From positions 1 through 31,789 of the IMG/VR virus record IMGVR_UViG_3300032032_000627: a stretch of 31,789 nt of DNA; one strand, given 5' to 3'. The translations under genes were made by a program, and so were the position numbers. Source of the stretch: a virus. Below the pieces are notes generated by a model. It did not search any database, was not told the DNA's origin, and saw only the letters and a program-made list of their open reading frames with translations. Below, piece after piece: positions 14,897-22,589 of this stretch (its first letter is position 1; each line of letters opens with the position of its first letter).

Positions 14897-15463
14897 CTAG
14901 CCCCCGAATGTTCCATTCCCGATCGGAATGGTTATTACTGTCTCTGTTCCATCCTCAGCTACGATAGTTAATACTATTACTTCTTCACCAGTTATACACC
15001 CTGTCATTGTGCTTGTGTCACAAGCGGTCTTTGTATAACTAATAGTATTACCTTCTAATGCAAAACTACCAAATGTAGCTGCTACACAACTAGGGTCTAC
15101 TGTAAGATCACATTGTTTAAATAATGACTCAACTAACTGTTTAGAAAGTTGAGAATAAATTCTACTCTCTAAATTCCTCATGAACTTAGCCATAGTAGTA
15201 TTTTCAGCCTCTCTTTGAGCTGCTAATAAGGCTGATTCTATATCTTTCTGTATAGCATCTCGCCTTGATTTTTCCTGGTTTTCAATAGTAAGATAGTGTG
15301 CCGATGTGCCTATACCACTAAAACTAGGATTTTTAAATTTGTGTGCCATTTCATCTCCACTAACAGCGAGGCTGATTAATAAAGACATTAAACATATAAA
15401 TGTAAAAAATACCCAACCAATATGAAATTTAGCTGATATTAATTTATTCCAGAATTTCTTCAT
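14897..15463 (-). CDS. csgF: CsgF-like curli assembly factor
   Basis: 188 residues. After a long hydrophobic N-terminal export signal (about 17-36) comes 'HKFKNPSFSGIGTSAHYLTI', matching the start of mature CsgF (FRNPNFGG...), the part that inserts into the CsgG pore. The C-terminal domain ('GNTISYTKT', 'EEVIVLTIVAEDGTETVITI') also fits CsgF. Two CX7C pairs are extra. In E. coli, CsgF caps the channel and anchors the nucleator at the surface. The ATGA overlap with the upstream holin-like gene and direct abutment with csgG show a tight unit. CsgE is not visible. Confidence 0.85.
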   Translation of the reverse strand: MKKFWNKLISAKFHIGWVFFTFICLMSLLISLAVSGDEMAHKFKNPSFSGIGTSAHYLTIENQEKSRRDAIQKDIESALLAAQREAENTTMAKFMRNLESRIYSQLSKQLVESLFKQCDLTVDPSCVAATFGSFALEGNTISYTKTACDTSTMTGCITGEEVIVLTIVAEDGTETVITIPIGNGTFGG

Positions 15464-15759
15464 TTCTTTTTCTTCTCCGCCAGAGCTTCTTTTTCCTCTG
15501 CATCTTCTAATAACATTTGTCTTTCACGATATTCTAATACTACTTTAACCTTTTGTTGAAGGCGTATCATATCGTTATCTAACATTCTATTAGCGTCTAT
15601 ACACTTAATAAGAGCATAATGCATAGTCTCTAATTCTGGCTCTAGTTTATCTGTGATATATTTCCATACAAAATATATGAAATATCCCATTCCCAAAGCC
15701 AATATAATTGGAAATCCAAAATCACTTATAGCTTGTGCTAACGCGTCCATTCCGTCCAT
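15460..15759 (-). CDS. Small membrane protein with coiled coil, holin-like (paralogue B)
   Basis: 99 residues: one N-terminal membrane helix (about 12-33, 'GFPIILALGMGYFIYFVWKY'), then a long charged helix ('NRMLDNDMIRLQQKVKVVLE') ending in a Lys run. This matches the topology of BhlA/UviB-type holin-like proteins. It aligns with the neighbouring 15759-16073 product across membrane and helix regions, so the two arose by duplication. I recall similar 'LDNDMIRLQ' proteins in marine T4-like phages without known function. Holin activity is inference. Confidence 0.7.
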   Translation of the reverse strand: MDGMDALAQAISDFGFPIILALGMGYFIYFVWKYITDKLEPELETMHYALIKCIDANRMLDNDMIRLQQKVKVVLEYRERQMLLEDAEEKEALAEKKKK

Positions 15760-16073
15760 CAGTCTCGCCTCACATCTAATTTAACATTCTGTGGGATACC
15801 CTTTTCGTTTGTTCTGTAGTTTTCAGCTCTTGCTACTCTATCGATTGGTGGTGTTAACTCTAATGCACTACTTACTAATAAGTCAATCTTAATCAACTCA
15901 TTACTCCCAACTCTTGCTCTATCTTCTAACATTTTACAGAAACCTGTTAATGTTTTGATATCATCTATCACTCCGTCTAAAATCTGTTTTAGAACTAGAA
16001 AGATAAAGAACCCCATTACTAGAGCTCCTGCAATTGGTGCACCGACCTCTGCGATCAGTCCTAATATATCCAT
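15759..16073 (-). CDS. Small membrane protein, holin-like (paralogue A)
   Basis: 104 residues. An N-terminal membrane helix (about 11-30, 'GAPIAGALVMGFFIFLVLKQ') is followed by a helical, charged tail ('NELIKIDLLVSSALEL'). It is the first gene after the TATAAATA late promoter at 16099-16106, with GGAG upstream of the ATG. Its stop overlaps the next start as TGATG. It is paralogous to its neighbour. It could be a holin for the lysozyme at 6318-6791, or an inner-membrane part of the curli machinery. Confidence 0.7.
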   Translation of the reverse strand: MDILGLIAEVGAPIAGALVMGFFIFLVLKQILDGVIDDIKTLTGFCKMLEDRARVGSNELIKIDLLVSSALELTPPIDRVARAENYRTNEKGIPQNVKLDVRRD

Positions 16074-16098
16074 CTTATAAATTCTCCATTAATACTAG

Positions 16099-16106
16099 TA
16101 TTTATA
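16099..16106 (-). promoter_or_regulatory. T4-type late promoter TATAAATA for the curli operon
   Basis: Exact late octamer on the minus strand, 25 nt before the ATG of the first gene. It lies immediately after the terminator of the Fe-S carrier gene, so the operon 16073-9266 should be transcribed late and independently. Confidence 0.82.
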
Positions 16107-16137
16107 AAAAAAGAGAGACACAAAAGTGCCTCTCTTT
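16106..16137 (-). terminator. Rho-independent terminator after the IscA-like gene
   Basis: Minus strand: AAAGAGAGGCAC, loop TTTT, GTGTCTCTCTTT, then more T, giving a 12-bp stem with one G-U pair. The U-tract runs into the TATAAATA late promoter. Confidence 0.88.
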
Positions 16138-16152
16138 AAGTTTTTAATAAAT

Positions 16153-16476
16153 TTATATTGAGAATGATTCACCACAACCACAATAGGCTGAGGCGTTAGG
16201 GTTTATAAAAGTGAAACCTTCATTGATACCCTGATATTGATAGTCTAGTTGCATACCATGTAGATACTCTACTGATTCTCGGTTTGTCCAGATACTAAAA
16301 GCTCCATAATTTACTTCTAGATCCAATTCTTCTGGTTCGCCTTTTAAAAAATCGAACTCATAAGAATAACCATTACAACCACTACCCTTAACTCCAATTC
16401 GAATGTTTCTGTTGTTTTCTTTTGAAGTTTTCTCTTGAAGCTTGACTATAGCTTCCTCAGTTAATTCTACGATCAT
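16153..16476 (-). CDS. A-type iron-sulfur carrier, IscA/ErpA/HesB family
   Basis: 107 residues, the normal family length. The three cluster-binding cysteines are present: one in 'GSGCNGYSYEFDF' and two in the C-terminal 'YCGCGESF'. 'LTEEAIVKLQ' at the N-terminus and 'GFTFINPNAS' near the end are typical. It would carry Fe-S clusters to apo-proteins; such genes are common in marine T4-like phages. One local client could be the radical-SAM QueE at 24000-24869. Confidence 0.94.
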   Translation of the reverse strand: MIVELTEEAIVKLQEKTSKENNRNIRIGVKGSGCNGYSYEFDFLKGEPEELDLEVNYGAFSIWTNRESVEYLHGMQLDYQYQGINEGFTFINPNASAYCGCGESFSI

Positions 16477-16638
16477 CTATTCTTCTGAATAGATAGTCCA
16501 GAGTCCATAAACTAAAGCTGGCCAAGCCAATAATTTGACTACAGGTGCTGCGACAATTACTAATAGTGCCATTCCACATATTGTAATGCCGTCCCATGAT
16601 GTTCTTTCGGCTAATCTAGCCTTAATGAAATCTATCAT
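16477..16638 (-). CDS. Small two-helix membrane protein (53 aa)
   Basis: I take the ATG at 16638 (MIDFIKARLAERTSWDG) because GGAG lies just upstream and a TATAAATA late promoter is 30 nt away; a longer frame to 16701 would run past that promoter. 'AERTSWDGITICGMALLVIV' leads into hydrophobic segments with a short C-terminal 'WTIYSEE'. I recall very similar short proteins in T4-like cyanophages, without known function. It ends one base before the IscA-like ATG. Confidence 0.75.
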   Translation of the reverse strand: MIDFIKARLAERTSWDGITICGMALLVIVAAPVVKLLAWPALVYGLWTIYSEE

Positions 16639-16667
16639 ATTTACTCCTTTTTTTAGGTTTGCTATAG

Positions 16668-16675
16668 TATTTATA
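16668..16675 (-). promoter_or_regulatory. T4-type late promoter TATAAATA
   Basis: Exact late octamer on the minus strand, 4 nt after the RimK-like gene stop and 30 nt before the ATG at 16638. It drives the small membrane protein and the Fe-S carrier up to the terminator at 16106-16137. Confidence 0.8.
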
Positions 16676-16679
16676 AGAG

Positions 16680-17738
16680 TTATGGCGTCAAAACCGGCCA
16701 AATTGTCCTATCTTTATATGAATTTAGTATCTTTTTGGTGGGTGAATCTGAGACTTCTTCGATACCATTTAATCCCGGATTAGCGTTAACTTCTAGACAA
16801 TATGGTGGTTCTTTTTCTCTGTTGTTAGAAGGTAATAAATCAACTCCAAGTATTCTACCTCCGAATTCTTCGGCTATTCGAATTGATTCTGATATTTCTA
16901 AATCTGTTAGTTCTATTGCTTCGGCCGTAGCTCCTAAAGATACATTACTTCTTACATCATCACTCATAACATTTCTTTTCATGGCCCCGACTACTTTACC
17001 TTCACTAACTACAACTCTTATATCATAATCTATTTTAATATATTCTTGAATTATAACAGGAAGATACTTATTGTATAATAATATCATTTGAACTAATGAT
17101 TTTAATGAACGCATACTTTCTACTACAACAACTCCAACTCCTGTTTGTGTTCCTGTTGATGATTTTAATATTACTGGAAAGTCTGTATCTAGTCTTTCAA
17201 AAGATTCTTCAATAGTTTCTGAATGAACAATAGCTTCTGTTTTTGGTGTTCTTATATCGTGCTGTAAAAATTTTAAATAACTTCTGTATTTACTATTACA
17301 TAAGTCAAAACAATCAATAGAATTTAAAATAAAATAACCTTCGTCTTCTAAATCTGATATCATATCATACCAATTTCTACTACCTGTAAATCCAAGTGTT
17401 CCTAGCCCTCTTGGCATAATTATCCAATCAGCTGGATTTATTTTTATTGGTTTTTGATATTTAACATTACCTTGTGAATCAGGTAGTTGAACTTCTAAAT
17501 CATCATCTAATGGAAACGAATAAACCTCATGTCCTCCATTAACTTTATTAATATGTAAACCTACAAAGTCAGCATGAGACATTTTAATACCCAATGACTT
17601 TGCTACTTTATCAATTATTGGTGTTGATGGTGTTTCTCTACTAGTGTCTCTAACACCAGCTGCAGAATGTCCTATAACTAGAATGTTATAGGGTTTAATA
17701 TCTTCCGATAAATTTGTAAATTCTTTAAGACTTTTCAT
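16680..17738 (-). CDS. RimK-like ATP-grasp ligase
   Basis: 352 residues. After an N-terminal Rossmann-like region ('KPYNILVIGHSAAGVRD') comes an ATP-grasp fold: 'FPVILKSSTGTQTGVGVV' (ATP-binding lysine and glycine loop), 'VIIQEYIKIDYDIRVVV' and 'YCLEVNANPGLNGIEEVS', where Glu and Asn are the Mg-binding residues. RimK-type enzymes add amino acids (often glutamate) to carboxylates of proteins or small molecules; the substrate here is unknown. Similar genes occur in marine T4-like phages. It overlaps the upstream small gene by 14 nt. Confidence 0.87.
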   Translation of the reverse strand: MKSLKEFTNLSEDIKPYNILVIGHSAAGVRDTSRETPSTPIIDKVAKSLGIKMSHADFVGLHINKVNGGHEVYSFPLDDDLEVQLPDSQGNVKYQKPIKINPADWIIMPRGLGTLGFTGSRNWYDMISDLEDEGYFILNSIDCFDLCNSKYRSYLKFLQHDIRTPKTEAIVHSETIEESFERLDTDFPVILKSSTGTQTGVGVVVVESMRSLKSLVQMILLYNKYLPVIIQEYIKIDYDIRVVVSEGKVVGAMKRNVMSDDVRSNVSLGATAEAIELTDLEISESIRIAEEFGGRILGVDLLPSNNREKEPPYCLEVNANPGLNGIEEVSDSPTKKILNSYKDRTIWPVLTP

Positions 17739-17973
17739 TTACTTTCTTCTCTATTTCTTCTATCCTTTTCATCATTAATGGATAATCAGCTTCAAACTTT
17801 GATTGCTTCTTTGCCAGTTCTATATCATATTTATCTGACAAATACTCCATGAATGAATTTAATTTAGTTTGAAACCAGATACCGAAAGTTGTAGTTCTGA
17901 ACCAATTATAAAAACTTGAACCGATAATAGAGGAAAGAATACTCTTTAATGATAATATAAGAAGAAAATACAT
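17725..17973 (-). CDS. Small membrane-anchored coiled-coil protein (82 aa)
   Basis: A hydrophobic N-terminal segment ('MYFLLILSLKSILSSIIGSS') is followed by a charged helix ('MMKRIEEIEKKVNEK') that looks like a coiled coil. It lies between the lipase and the RimK-like gene. No family recognised. Confidence 0.65.
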   Translation of the reverse strand: MYFLLILSLKSILSSIIGSSFYNWFRTTTFGIWFQTKLNSFMEYLSDKYDIELAKKQSKFEADYPLMMKRIEEIEKKVNEKS

Positions 17974-17974
17974 T

Positions 17975-18757
17975 TTAGTCTTTGGTTAATTCTTCAAACA
18001 ACTGATCATTTTCTAGATGTAGTATATAATCATCTATATTATGATCAGCGATCAAATCTAATCTCCCTTTAAAGATAGTTTTTAATAATGACCAACCCTT
18101 ATCTCTAATTCTTTCAGAAGACCAACGGCCTAAATTTGTTACTTGACCTGTTGATTTAATATAATGACATTCTCCATTATGTCTCCAACGAAATACTGTA
18201 GGAACACAAGGAACTACATCATTATTGTTTACAAATCTTTGATGATTTAAGTGTTTATCACACCAACTAGAAAATTTTGGGCCACCTGCTCTTGGAGATC
18301 CATATGTGAATAGAGTATCGATATCATGACCATCTTTATATTCTAATCTTTGTGCTAGAATAGTTGCCATGGCTCCACCTAGTGAATGACCACATGCCCA
18401 TATATCTTTATTGATTGCTACTCGATCTAGAAGTTTTTCAACTTCACTATAGACTTTATCAACTTCTTCTTTAAATCCTTGGTGTATTTTATTACCTGAT
18501 ACTGAATCTGCTTTGAATATTTCTAAGTCTGCATAGACATCATTCATTTCAGAAGGTTCAGTTCCACGACATGCTATAGCACAATCAGTCTTACTAGTGA
18601 AGACATAAGTTTGTGCTCCTTCTATATCGATTAATACTGTTTTTGTGAAACCTAGTAGTTTTGCTTCTCGTCTAGCGTCTTTAACATCATGATATGCTAT
18701 ACCTGCTAACTTTGCGAATAAAACTCTTTTTTCTTTGAGAGATAATTCATTGATCAT
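17975..18757 (-). CDS. Class 3 lipase-like alpha/beta hydrolase
   Basis: 260 residues. The nucleophile elbow 'ACGHSLGGAMATILAQRL' gives the catalytic Ser. 'FTYGSPRAGGPKFSSW', 'RFVNNNDVVPCVPT' (catalytic Asp) and 'RHNGECHYI' (catalytic His) follow in the order of class 3 lipases. The N-terminal half has the usual 'CAIACRGTE' oxyanion strand and 'KIHQGFKEEVDKVYSEV'. There is no signal peptide, so it acts inside the host cell, perhaps on membrane lipids. It starts 3 nt after regA ends. Confidence 0.88.
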   Translation of the reverse strand: MINELSLKEKRVLFAKLAGIAYHDVKDARREAKLLGFTKTVLIDIEGAQTYVFTSKTDCAIACRGTEPSEMNDVYADLEIFKADSVSGNKIHQGFKEEVDKVYSEVEKLLDRVAINKDIWACGHSLGGAMATILAQRLEYKDGHDIDTLFTYGSPRAGGPKFSSWCDKHLNHQRFVNNNDVVPCVPTVFRWRHNGECHYIKSTGQVTNLGRWSSERIRDKGWSLLKTIFKGRLDLIADHNIDDYILHLENDQLFEELTKD

Positions 18758-19156
18758 TTATTTGGCTACTCCGATATTATACTTAGCCACCAATTTCCAT
18801 TCATCTTTCTCTTTATGTGGTAATACTTTAATTTGACTCATTGGTGCTAAAGGTGTTGATGCTTGTTCACTTCGAACAATCTTTAACAGATTCCATTCAT
18901 CTAACAGTCTTGCTATAGCGTTTCTTCTTGCTAAATCATTTTCTGTTATTGAAGAATCTTTTCCATCTAATGCAAACAGTTCTTTGAAATGAACAAGGTA
19001 ATATTTTCCTCGTTTATGTAAAATATGACACGATTGATATAATGTTTTATCTTTCCTTGATGCGACACCAATTCTTGTTAATGTCTCTCTAATCTTTAGA
19101 AAATCATCATTTTCTTTAAATGATATTTCTAACATATTGTCTATGTCATAGCTCAT
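18758..19156 (-). CDS. regA: RegA translational repressor
   Basis: 132 residues aligning with T4 RegA: 'FLKIRETLTRIGVASRKDKT', 'LYQSCHILHKRGKYYLVHFK', 'DLARRNAIARLLDEWNL' and 'EWKLVAKYNIG' near the end. RegA binds mRNAs around start codons and lowers translation of early genes. I keep the ATG that overlaps the gp62 stop (ATGA); an internal ATG at 19135 gives a protein closer to T4 in length. The 62-regA order is the T4 order. Confidence 0.95.
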   Translation of the reverse strand: MSYDIDNMLEISFKENDDFLKIRETLTRIGVASRKDKTLYQSCHILHKRGKYYLVHFKELFALDGKDSSITENDLARRNAIARLLDEWNLLKIVRSEQASTPLAPMSQIKVLPHKEKDEWKLVAKYNIGVAK

Positions 19157-19527
19157 TTCACTCCACCCTTATTCATTCTTGTTTTAAGAATCCCGATATC
19201 TCTTTTACTCAAAATAGTTAAATATTCTTCTGCTTTCTCTCGGGATACTAAATAGTATTCCATAACGATTTTCAAATCGTCTGCTAACTCAGGTTTACTC
19301 CATTTGGCAAACCTTTTTCGTTTTCTAATACTATTTAGTAAATAGTGATATTGTAACTTATGTGAAATATCGAATCTACGATTCATTTCATTAGCATAAA
19401 GTAGGGTATCTTGGTGATATGACAATGAACGATTTACTAGAAAAGGTGCATATTCCTTCTCATTGATATCATTCATAATATCTTTTTTGGTGTATGTAAT
19501 GGAGTTTACAAAATCAAATGGGTTCAC
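19153..19527 (-). CDS. 62: Clamp loader small subunit, T4 gp62
   Basis: 124 residues, GTG start. Assigned from position (directly before regA, as in T4) and from content: 'MNPFDFVNSITYTKKDIM', 'EYAPFLVNRSLSYHQDT' and 'LQYHYLLNSIRKRKRFAKW' resemble gp62. It joins gp44 subunits to load the gp45 clamp. In T4 it is adjacent to gene 44; here about 5.7 kb of DNA-modification genes separate them. Confidence 0.88.
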   Translation of the reverse strand: MNPFDFVNSITYTKKDIMNDINEKEYAPFLVNRSLSYHQDTLLYANEMNRRFDISHKLQYHYLLNSIRKRKRFAKWSKPELADDLKIVMEYYLVSREKAEEYLTILSKRDIGILKTRMNKGGVK

Positions 19528-19990
19528 TTAATGTCTCCCATGGAAAAACAATCCAGGAGCCATCATGAGATTGACTGTAAACAATATCTTTTGCGTTCTG
19601 TTTACCGAACAAACAATACCCAAATACTCTAGGCATTGGGGAGGGTTTAGTTCTTGATCTTTTAACAAAGTCTATAACTTTATTCATTGTGTATCCTGTG
19701 TCGTAAATATCATCTACGATTAAATATGTTTGTCCTTCTGCGTATTCATCAATCTTCATTGTTTCTGTTGCATTATGTATCCAATAAGGCTTTTTGTCTT
19801 CTGCGTCTCTAGTTTGAAATCCTACAATAGACATTGGAACTTCTCTCACATTTGATAAATGTGTTGCCATGCATAAACTTCCACGATATATTCCTATTAC
19901 ATGATCAAACTTTATCCAATCAGTAGCTCTCATATCTTTATTGTAGTCTTTCCAACTATAATATACTTTATTGTTTTTTATCTGTTTCAT
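19514..19990 (-). CDS. Phosphoribosyltransferase family protein
   Basis: 158 residues with the PRPP-binding signature 'YLIVDDIYDTGYTMNKV' (two acidic residues before a Thr/Gly loop) and an upstream 'HVIGIYRGSLCMATHLSN'. It resembles xanthine/hypoxanthine phosphoribosyltransferases. It is coupled to the transglycosylase gene (ATGA). It may salvage purines, or handle a base in the 7-deazaguanine pathway; the latter is inference from position. Confidence 0.85.
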   Translation of the reverse strand: MKQIKNNKVYYSWKDYNKDMRATDWIKFDHVIGIYRGSLCMATHLSNVREVPMSIVGFQTRDAEDKKPYWIHNATETMKIDEYAEGQTYLIVDDIYDTGYTMNKVIDFVKRSRTKPSPMPRVFGYCLFGKQNAKDIVYSQSHDGSWIVFPWETLSEPI

Positions 19991-21273
19991 ACATCTAATC
20001 TAGTTGGCCAATACTCTGGAACTTTCTGTGGTGCCCTTTGTCTTGGTAACCAATATCTCGTAAACTCGTCATAAGTTTTTATATGAGATAACCCATTTGT
20101 ATCAGTTGGTGTTTGAATCCTTCTATCTAATTCATCCATAAAATGTTGAATAGTATTCATAACCCAATGCCATACTAATAAATGATATCCCGGCATACAA
20201 CCATCTTTAATAAATTTTCTTTCTTTATCTTTATTATCAACTGACCATTTTGTTGAATCATTTATTAATCTCATAGGATCTGTAATACCAAATTCTTTGA
20301 ATGCTTCTTCATGATCGTTCATAATATCTTCAATAATAGGTAATAATTGATTCTGAACAATATCAGTTAAACTTCTTTTACTAGAAATAGGTATATCCAT
20401 TGTTCTTTGAATATAATTCTTATCCCTATATCTAGAGAAAAACCAAGATGAAGCATGTGAACTAGAATCATACGACACAGTATCAACAAAATCAAAGTAA
20501 TCAGGTGATACTAAAAATGGCATCAACGCCTGTGGATTACCTACACCCAACAAGTGAATATTTTTCTTTAAAGAATCTGGAACTTGATATTCTTTTATTG
20601 AATAAATCATTTCCATTCTATGAACAAAATGATTACCTATTGCCTGAGAACCCGGAGCGACTCCACAACACATTGTTTCTATTTCTTCATCATCTAATCC
20701 ATTACAAACTGTTTCAATATATCTACTCCAAGAATCAACATCAGCACCTTGTGAGATTAACATGATCTTTGCATCTGAATCATTCTTTTTAAATATTTCA
20801 ATTTGTCTCTTAACATTATCAGATGTTTCTACCGCACATCTATCTATATCACTTCGATTAAATCTTCTACCAACAGAAGAAGTTTTCATAGAATTACCAC
20901 CTGTTAGTGTTAAATCATATTCAACAGGTAATAGATCAAAAATCATGGCGACATCACAATACTTAGATTGATGTTCATAAACTTTATCTTTTACTTCTGG
21001 TGTGATTCCTTTTGGAGTTCTGGCTAATTGTAATCCACCTGAATCAGCAAATATTCTATTCCAACTATGTTTCATGGTATCATTCATTGTAATACCATGT
21101 CTTTTTTCTGTATGAGCATTAAACAAGATTGACATATTCTGATTATCATATTTTGTATCCATACTAATAATCTTTTCATTCATTCTATGAATATATGGTT
21201 TGGCTGTCTCGGCGTTATAATAGAGATCATCAATCCCCATAGTTAACCCGGATACTACATACTCAAACTTCAT
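19987..21273 (-). CDS. dpdA: DpdA-like DNA 7-deazaguanine transglycosylase (TGT family)
   Basis: 428 residues. The TGT-fold active site is visible: 'IFADSGGLQLAR' (general acid/base Asp of the DSGG motif), 'MIFDLLPVEYDL', 'LISQGADVDSW', a Gly-rich 'CCGVAPGSQAIGNHF', and 'FDFVDTVSYDSSSHASSWF' containing the candidate nucleophile Asp. The CXCXXC zinc site of bacterial tRNA-TGTs is not seen, as in phage DpdA enzymes. It would exchange guanine in DNA for a 7-deazaguanine base. The context (folE, queD, queE and queC just upstream in the same operon) strongly favours DNA modification over tRNA modification. Confidence 0.87.
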   Translation of the reverse strand: MKFEYVVSGLTMGIDDLYYNAETAKPYIHRMNEKIISMDTKYDNQNMSILFNAHTEKRHGITMNDTMKHSWNRIFADSGGLQLARTPKGITPEVKDKVYEHQSKYCDVAMIFDLLPVEYDLTLTGGNSMKTSSVGRRFNRSDIDRCAVETSDNVKRQIEIFKKNDSDAKIMLISQGADVDSWSRYIETVCNGLDDEEIETMCCGVAPGSQAIGNHFVHRMEMIYSIKEYQVPDSLKKNIHLLGVGNPQALMPFLVSPDYFDFVDTVSYDSSSHASSWFFSRYRDKNYIQRTMDIPISSKRSLTDIVQNQLLPIIEDIMNDHEEAFKEFGITDPMRLINDSTKWSVDNKDKERKFIKDGCMPGYHLLVWHWVMNTIQHFMDELDRRIQTPTDTNGLSHIKTYDEFTRYWLPRQRAPQKVPEYWPTRLDV

Positions 21274-21926
21274 GATGTTGCCAAACTCATAAATTCTGAT
21301 CTTACAGAATGTTTGTGAAAAAAGTATCCACCCAACTTAGATGTAGTCATACCAGAAGCTTGATCTCCAATCCCTCTAGACTTTACACAAAGATGTTCTC
21401 CTTGAACAAGAACAGCAATATTATCAGTCCCTAAAATATATTCTAATGCATGATAAATTTGTTCTGTCATTCTTTCTTGAACTTGTGGTCTTCTTGCAAA
21501 GAAGTTTACAATTCTATTTAATTTTGATAACCCTATTACATGACCATTAGGAATATATGCTACTTGAGCCATACCATTAAAATTGACTAAGTGATGTTCA
21601 CATAATGAATGAAATGTAATATCTTTTTGTATAATCATTTGATCATATCCCATTTTGTTTTCAAATACTGATACTTTTGGAAAGTTAGTATATGATAATC
21701 CTGAACACAATTCAGAAACATACATTTTAGCAACTCTATCTGCAGTTCCTGATATTGAATCATCTTCTCTATCTAAACCTAAAACATCAACAACAATTTC
21801 CATGTTGTCTCTGATTAGTTCTATCTTCTCCTCGTCTGTTAACGCGGTTTCTGTAATTGGTGTCTCTACACCATTTTGGACTAAATGTTCTGCAACTTTT
21901 AATCCCAATTTTCTATCTGTCTTCAT
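21270..21926 (-). CDS. folE: GTP cyclohydrolase I
   Basis: 218 residues, normal FolE length. 'FHSLCEHHLVNFNGMAQVAY' holds the zinc Cys and His and the catalytic His; 'VIGLSKLNRIVNFFARRPQ' and 'VLVQGEHLCVKSRGI' (second zinc Cys) are standard FolE motifs. It makes dihydroneopterin triphosphate from GTP, the first step of preQ0 synthesis. The ribosome site GGAG is good, and the stop overlaps the dpdA start (ATGA). Confidence 0.96.
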   Translation of the reverse strand: MKTDRKLGLKVAEHLVQNGVETPITETALTDEEKIELIRDNMEIVVDVLGLDREDDSISGTADRVAKMYVSELCSGLSYTNFPKVSVFENKMGYDQMIIQKDITFHSLCEHHLVNFNGMAQVAYIPNGHVIGLSKLNRIVNFFARRPQVQERMTEQIYHALEYILGTDNIAVLVQGEHLCVKSRGIGDQASGMTTSKLGGYFFHKHSVRSEFMSLATS

Positions 21927-21944
21927 AATTTCTCCATAATATAA

Positions 21945-22589
21945 TTACCCAAAGTAATATGGGTTTTCTTTAGTCTCAAACCTAGACATTGGTTCAAGAT
22001 TATTTTTCACTAAATCCATTAGATACATAACACCTGCTTCTGTTTCTAATGAATCATTAAATTTAGTTGACGATATATTCATATCATCATCATAAAACAA
22101 AGGACTAATTTCATTTCTAAATAGATACAAATTATCCTTTGAGTATCTAGCACAACTAAATGTGCCGTCAACATTATCTAACTTACCACCTAGAACTAAA
22201 TGTCTATGTAGTAATTCAGTATCCCAATCTACATTACCAAGTTCTTCTTTCCATTCTTGAACTTGATAATCTTTTATAATTCCGTTGTGCCATAGTAAAT
22301 CGCCATCAATTTTTGACGGGTGTGTTTCTATACTATCTGTCGTTGGCGCTTGAACATGACCAAGATAATATGTTGTTTTGTATTCATCTTCTGCCATTGT
22401 TATTGAATCTTTAAACTCACCTTCACCTGTATTAGTTGTTATATGAATAACCTTTTCAGCGTCATGATAATGTTGAAACTTACCCGTCTGAAATACAGTT
22501 GTCGAATGAGCAAAGCTTCCTCTATATTGATTAAGTTCTGCAAGTTCTAAAAACTTGTCTTTATCTTTACTACCAAATATTGCACACAT
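21945..22589 (-). CDS. Class II (Ntn) glutamine amidotransferase
   Basis: 214 residues from the ATG at 22589, which overlaps the queC stop as TAATG and has GGAG 6 nt upstream. An upstream in-frame TTG is rejected because it would bury the nucleophile. Starting here gives MCAIFG, so Met removal exposes the catalytic Cys. 'YLGHVQAPTT', 'LLWHNGIIKDY' and 'DTELLHRHL' match the Ntn glutaminase pocket. The downstream half lacks a recognised synthase domain. In some phages a glutaminase fused to QueC converts preQ0 to the amidine G+; other phages with separate amidotransferases have been linked to an amide form. It probably supplies ammonia to QueC or to the 23311-24003 protein. Confidence 0.85.
   Translation of the reverse strand: MCAIFGSKDKDKFLELAELNQYRGSFAHSTTVFQTGKFQHYHDAEKVIHITTNTGEGEFKDSITMAEDEYKTTYYLGHVQAPTTDSIETHPSKIDGDLLWHNGIIKDYQVQEWKEELGNVDWDTELLHRHLVLGGKLDNVDGTFSCARYSKDNLYLFRNEISPLFYDDDMNISSTKFNDSLETEAGVMYLMDLVKNNLEPMSRFETKENPYYFG

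Noticed and set aside
16477-16701. Longer form of the small membrane protein starting at 16701
   Set aside because: Its start lies upstream of the late promoter and inside the RimK-like gene; the ATG at 16638 has a ribosome site.
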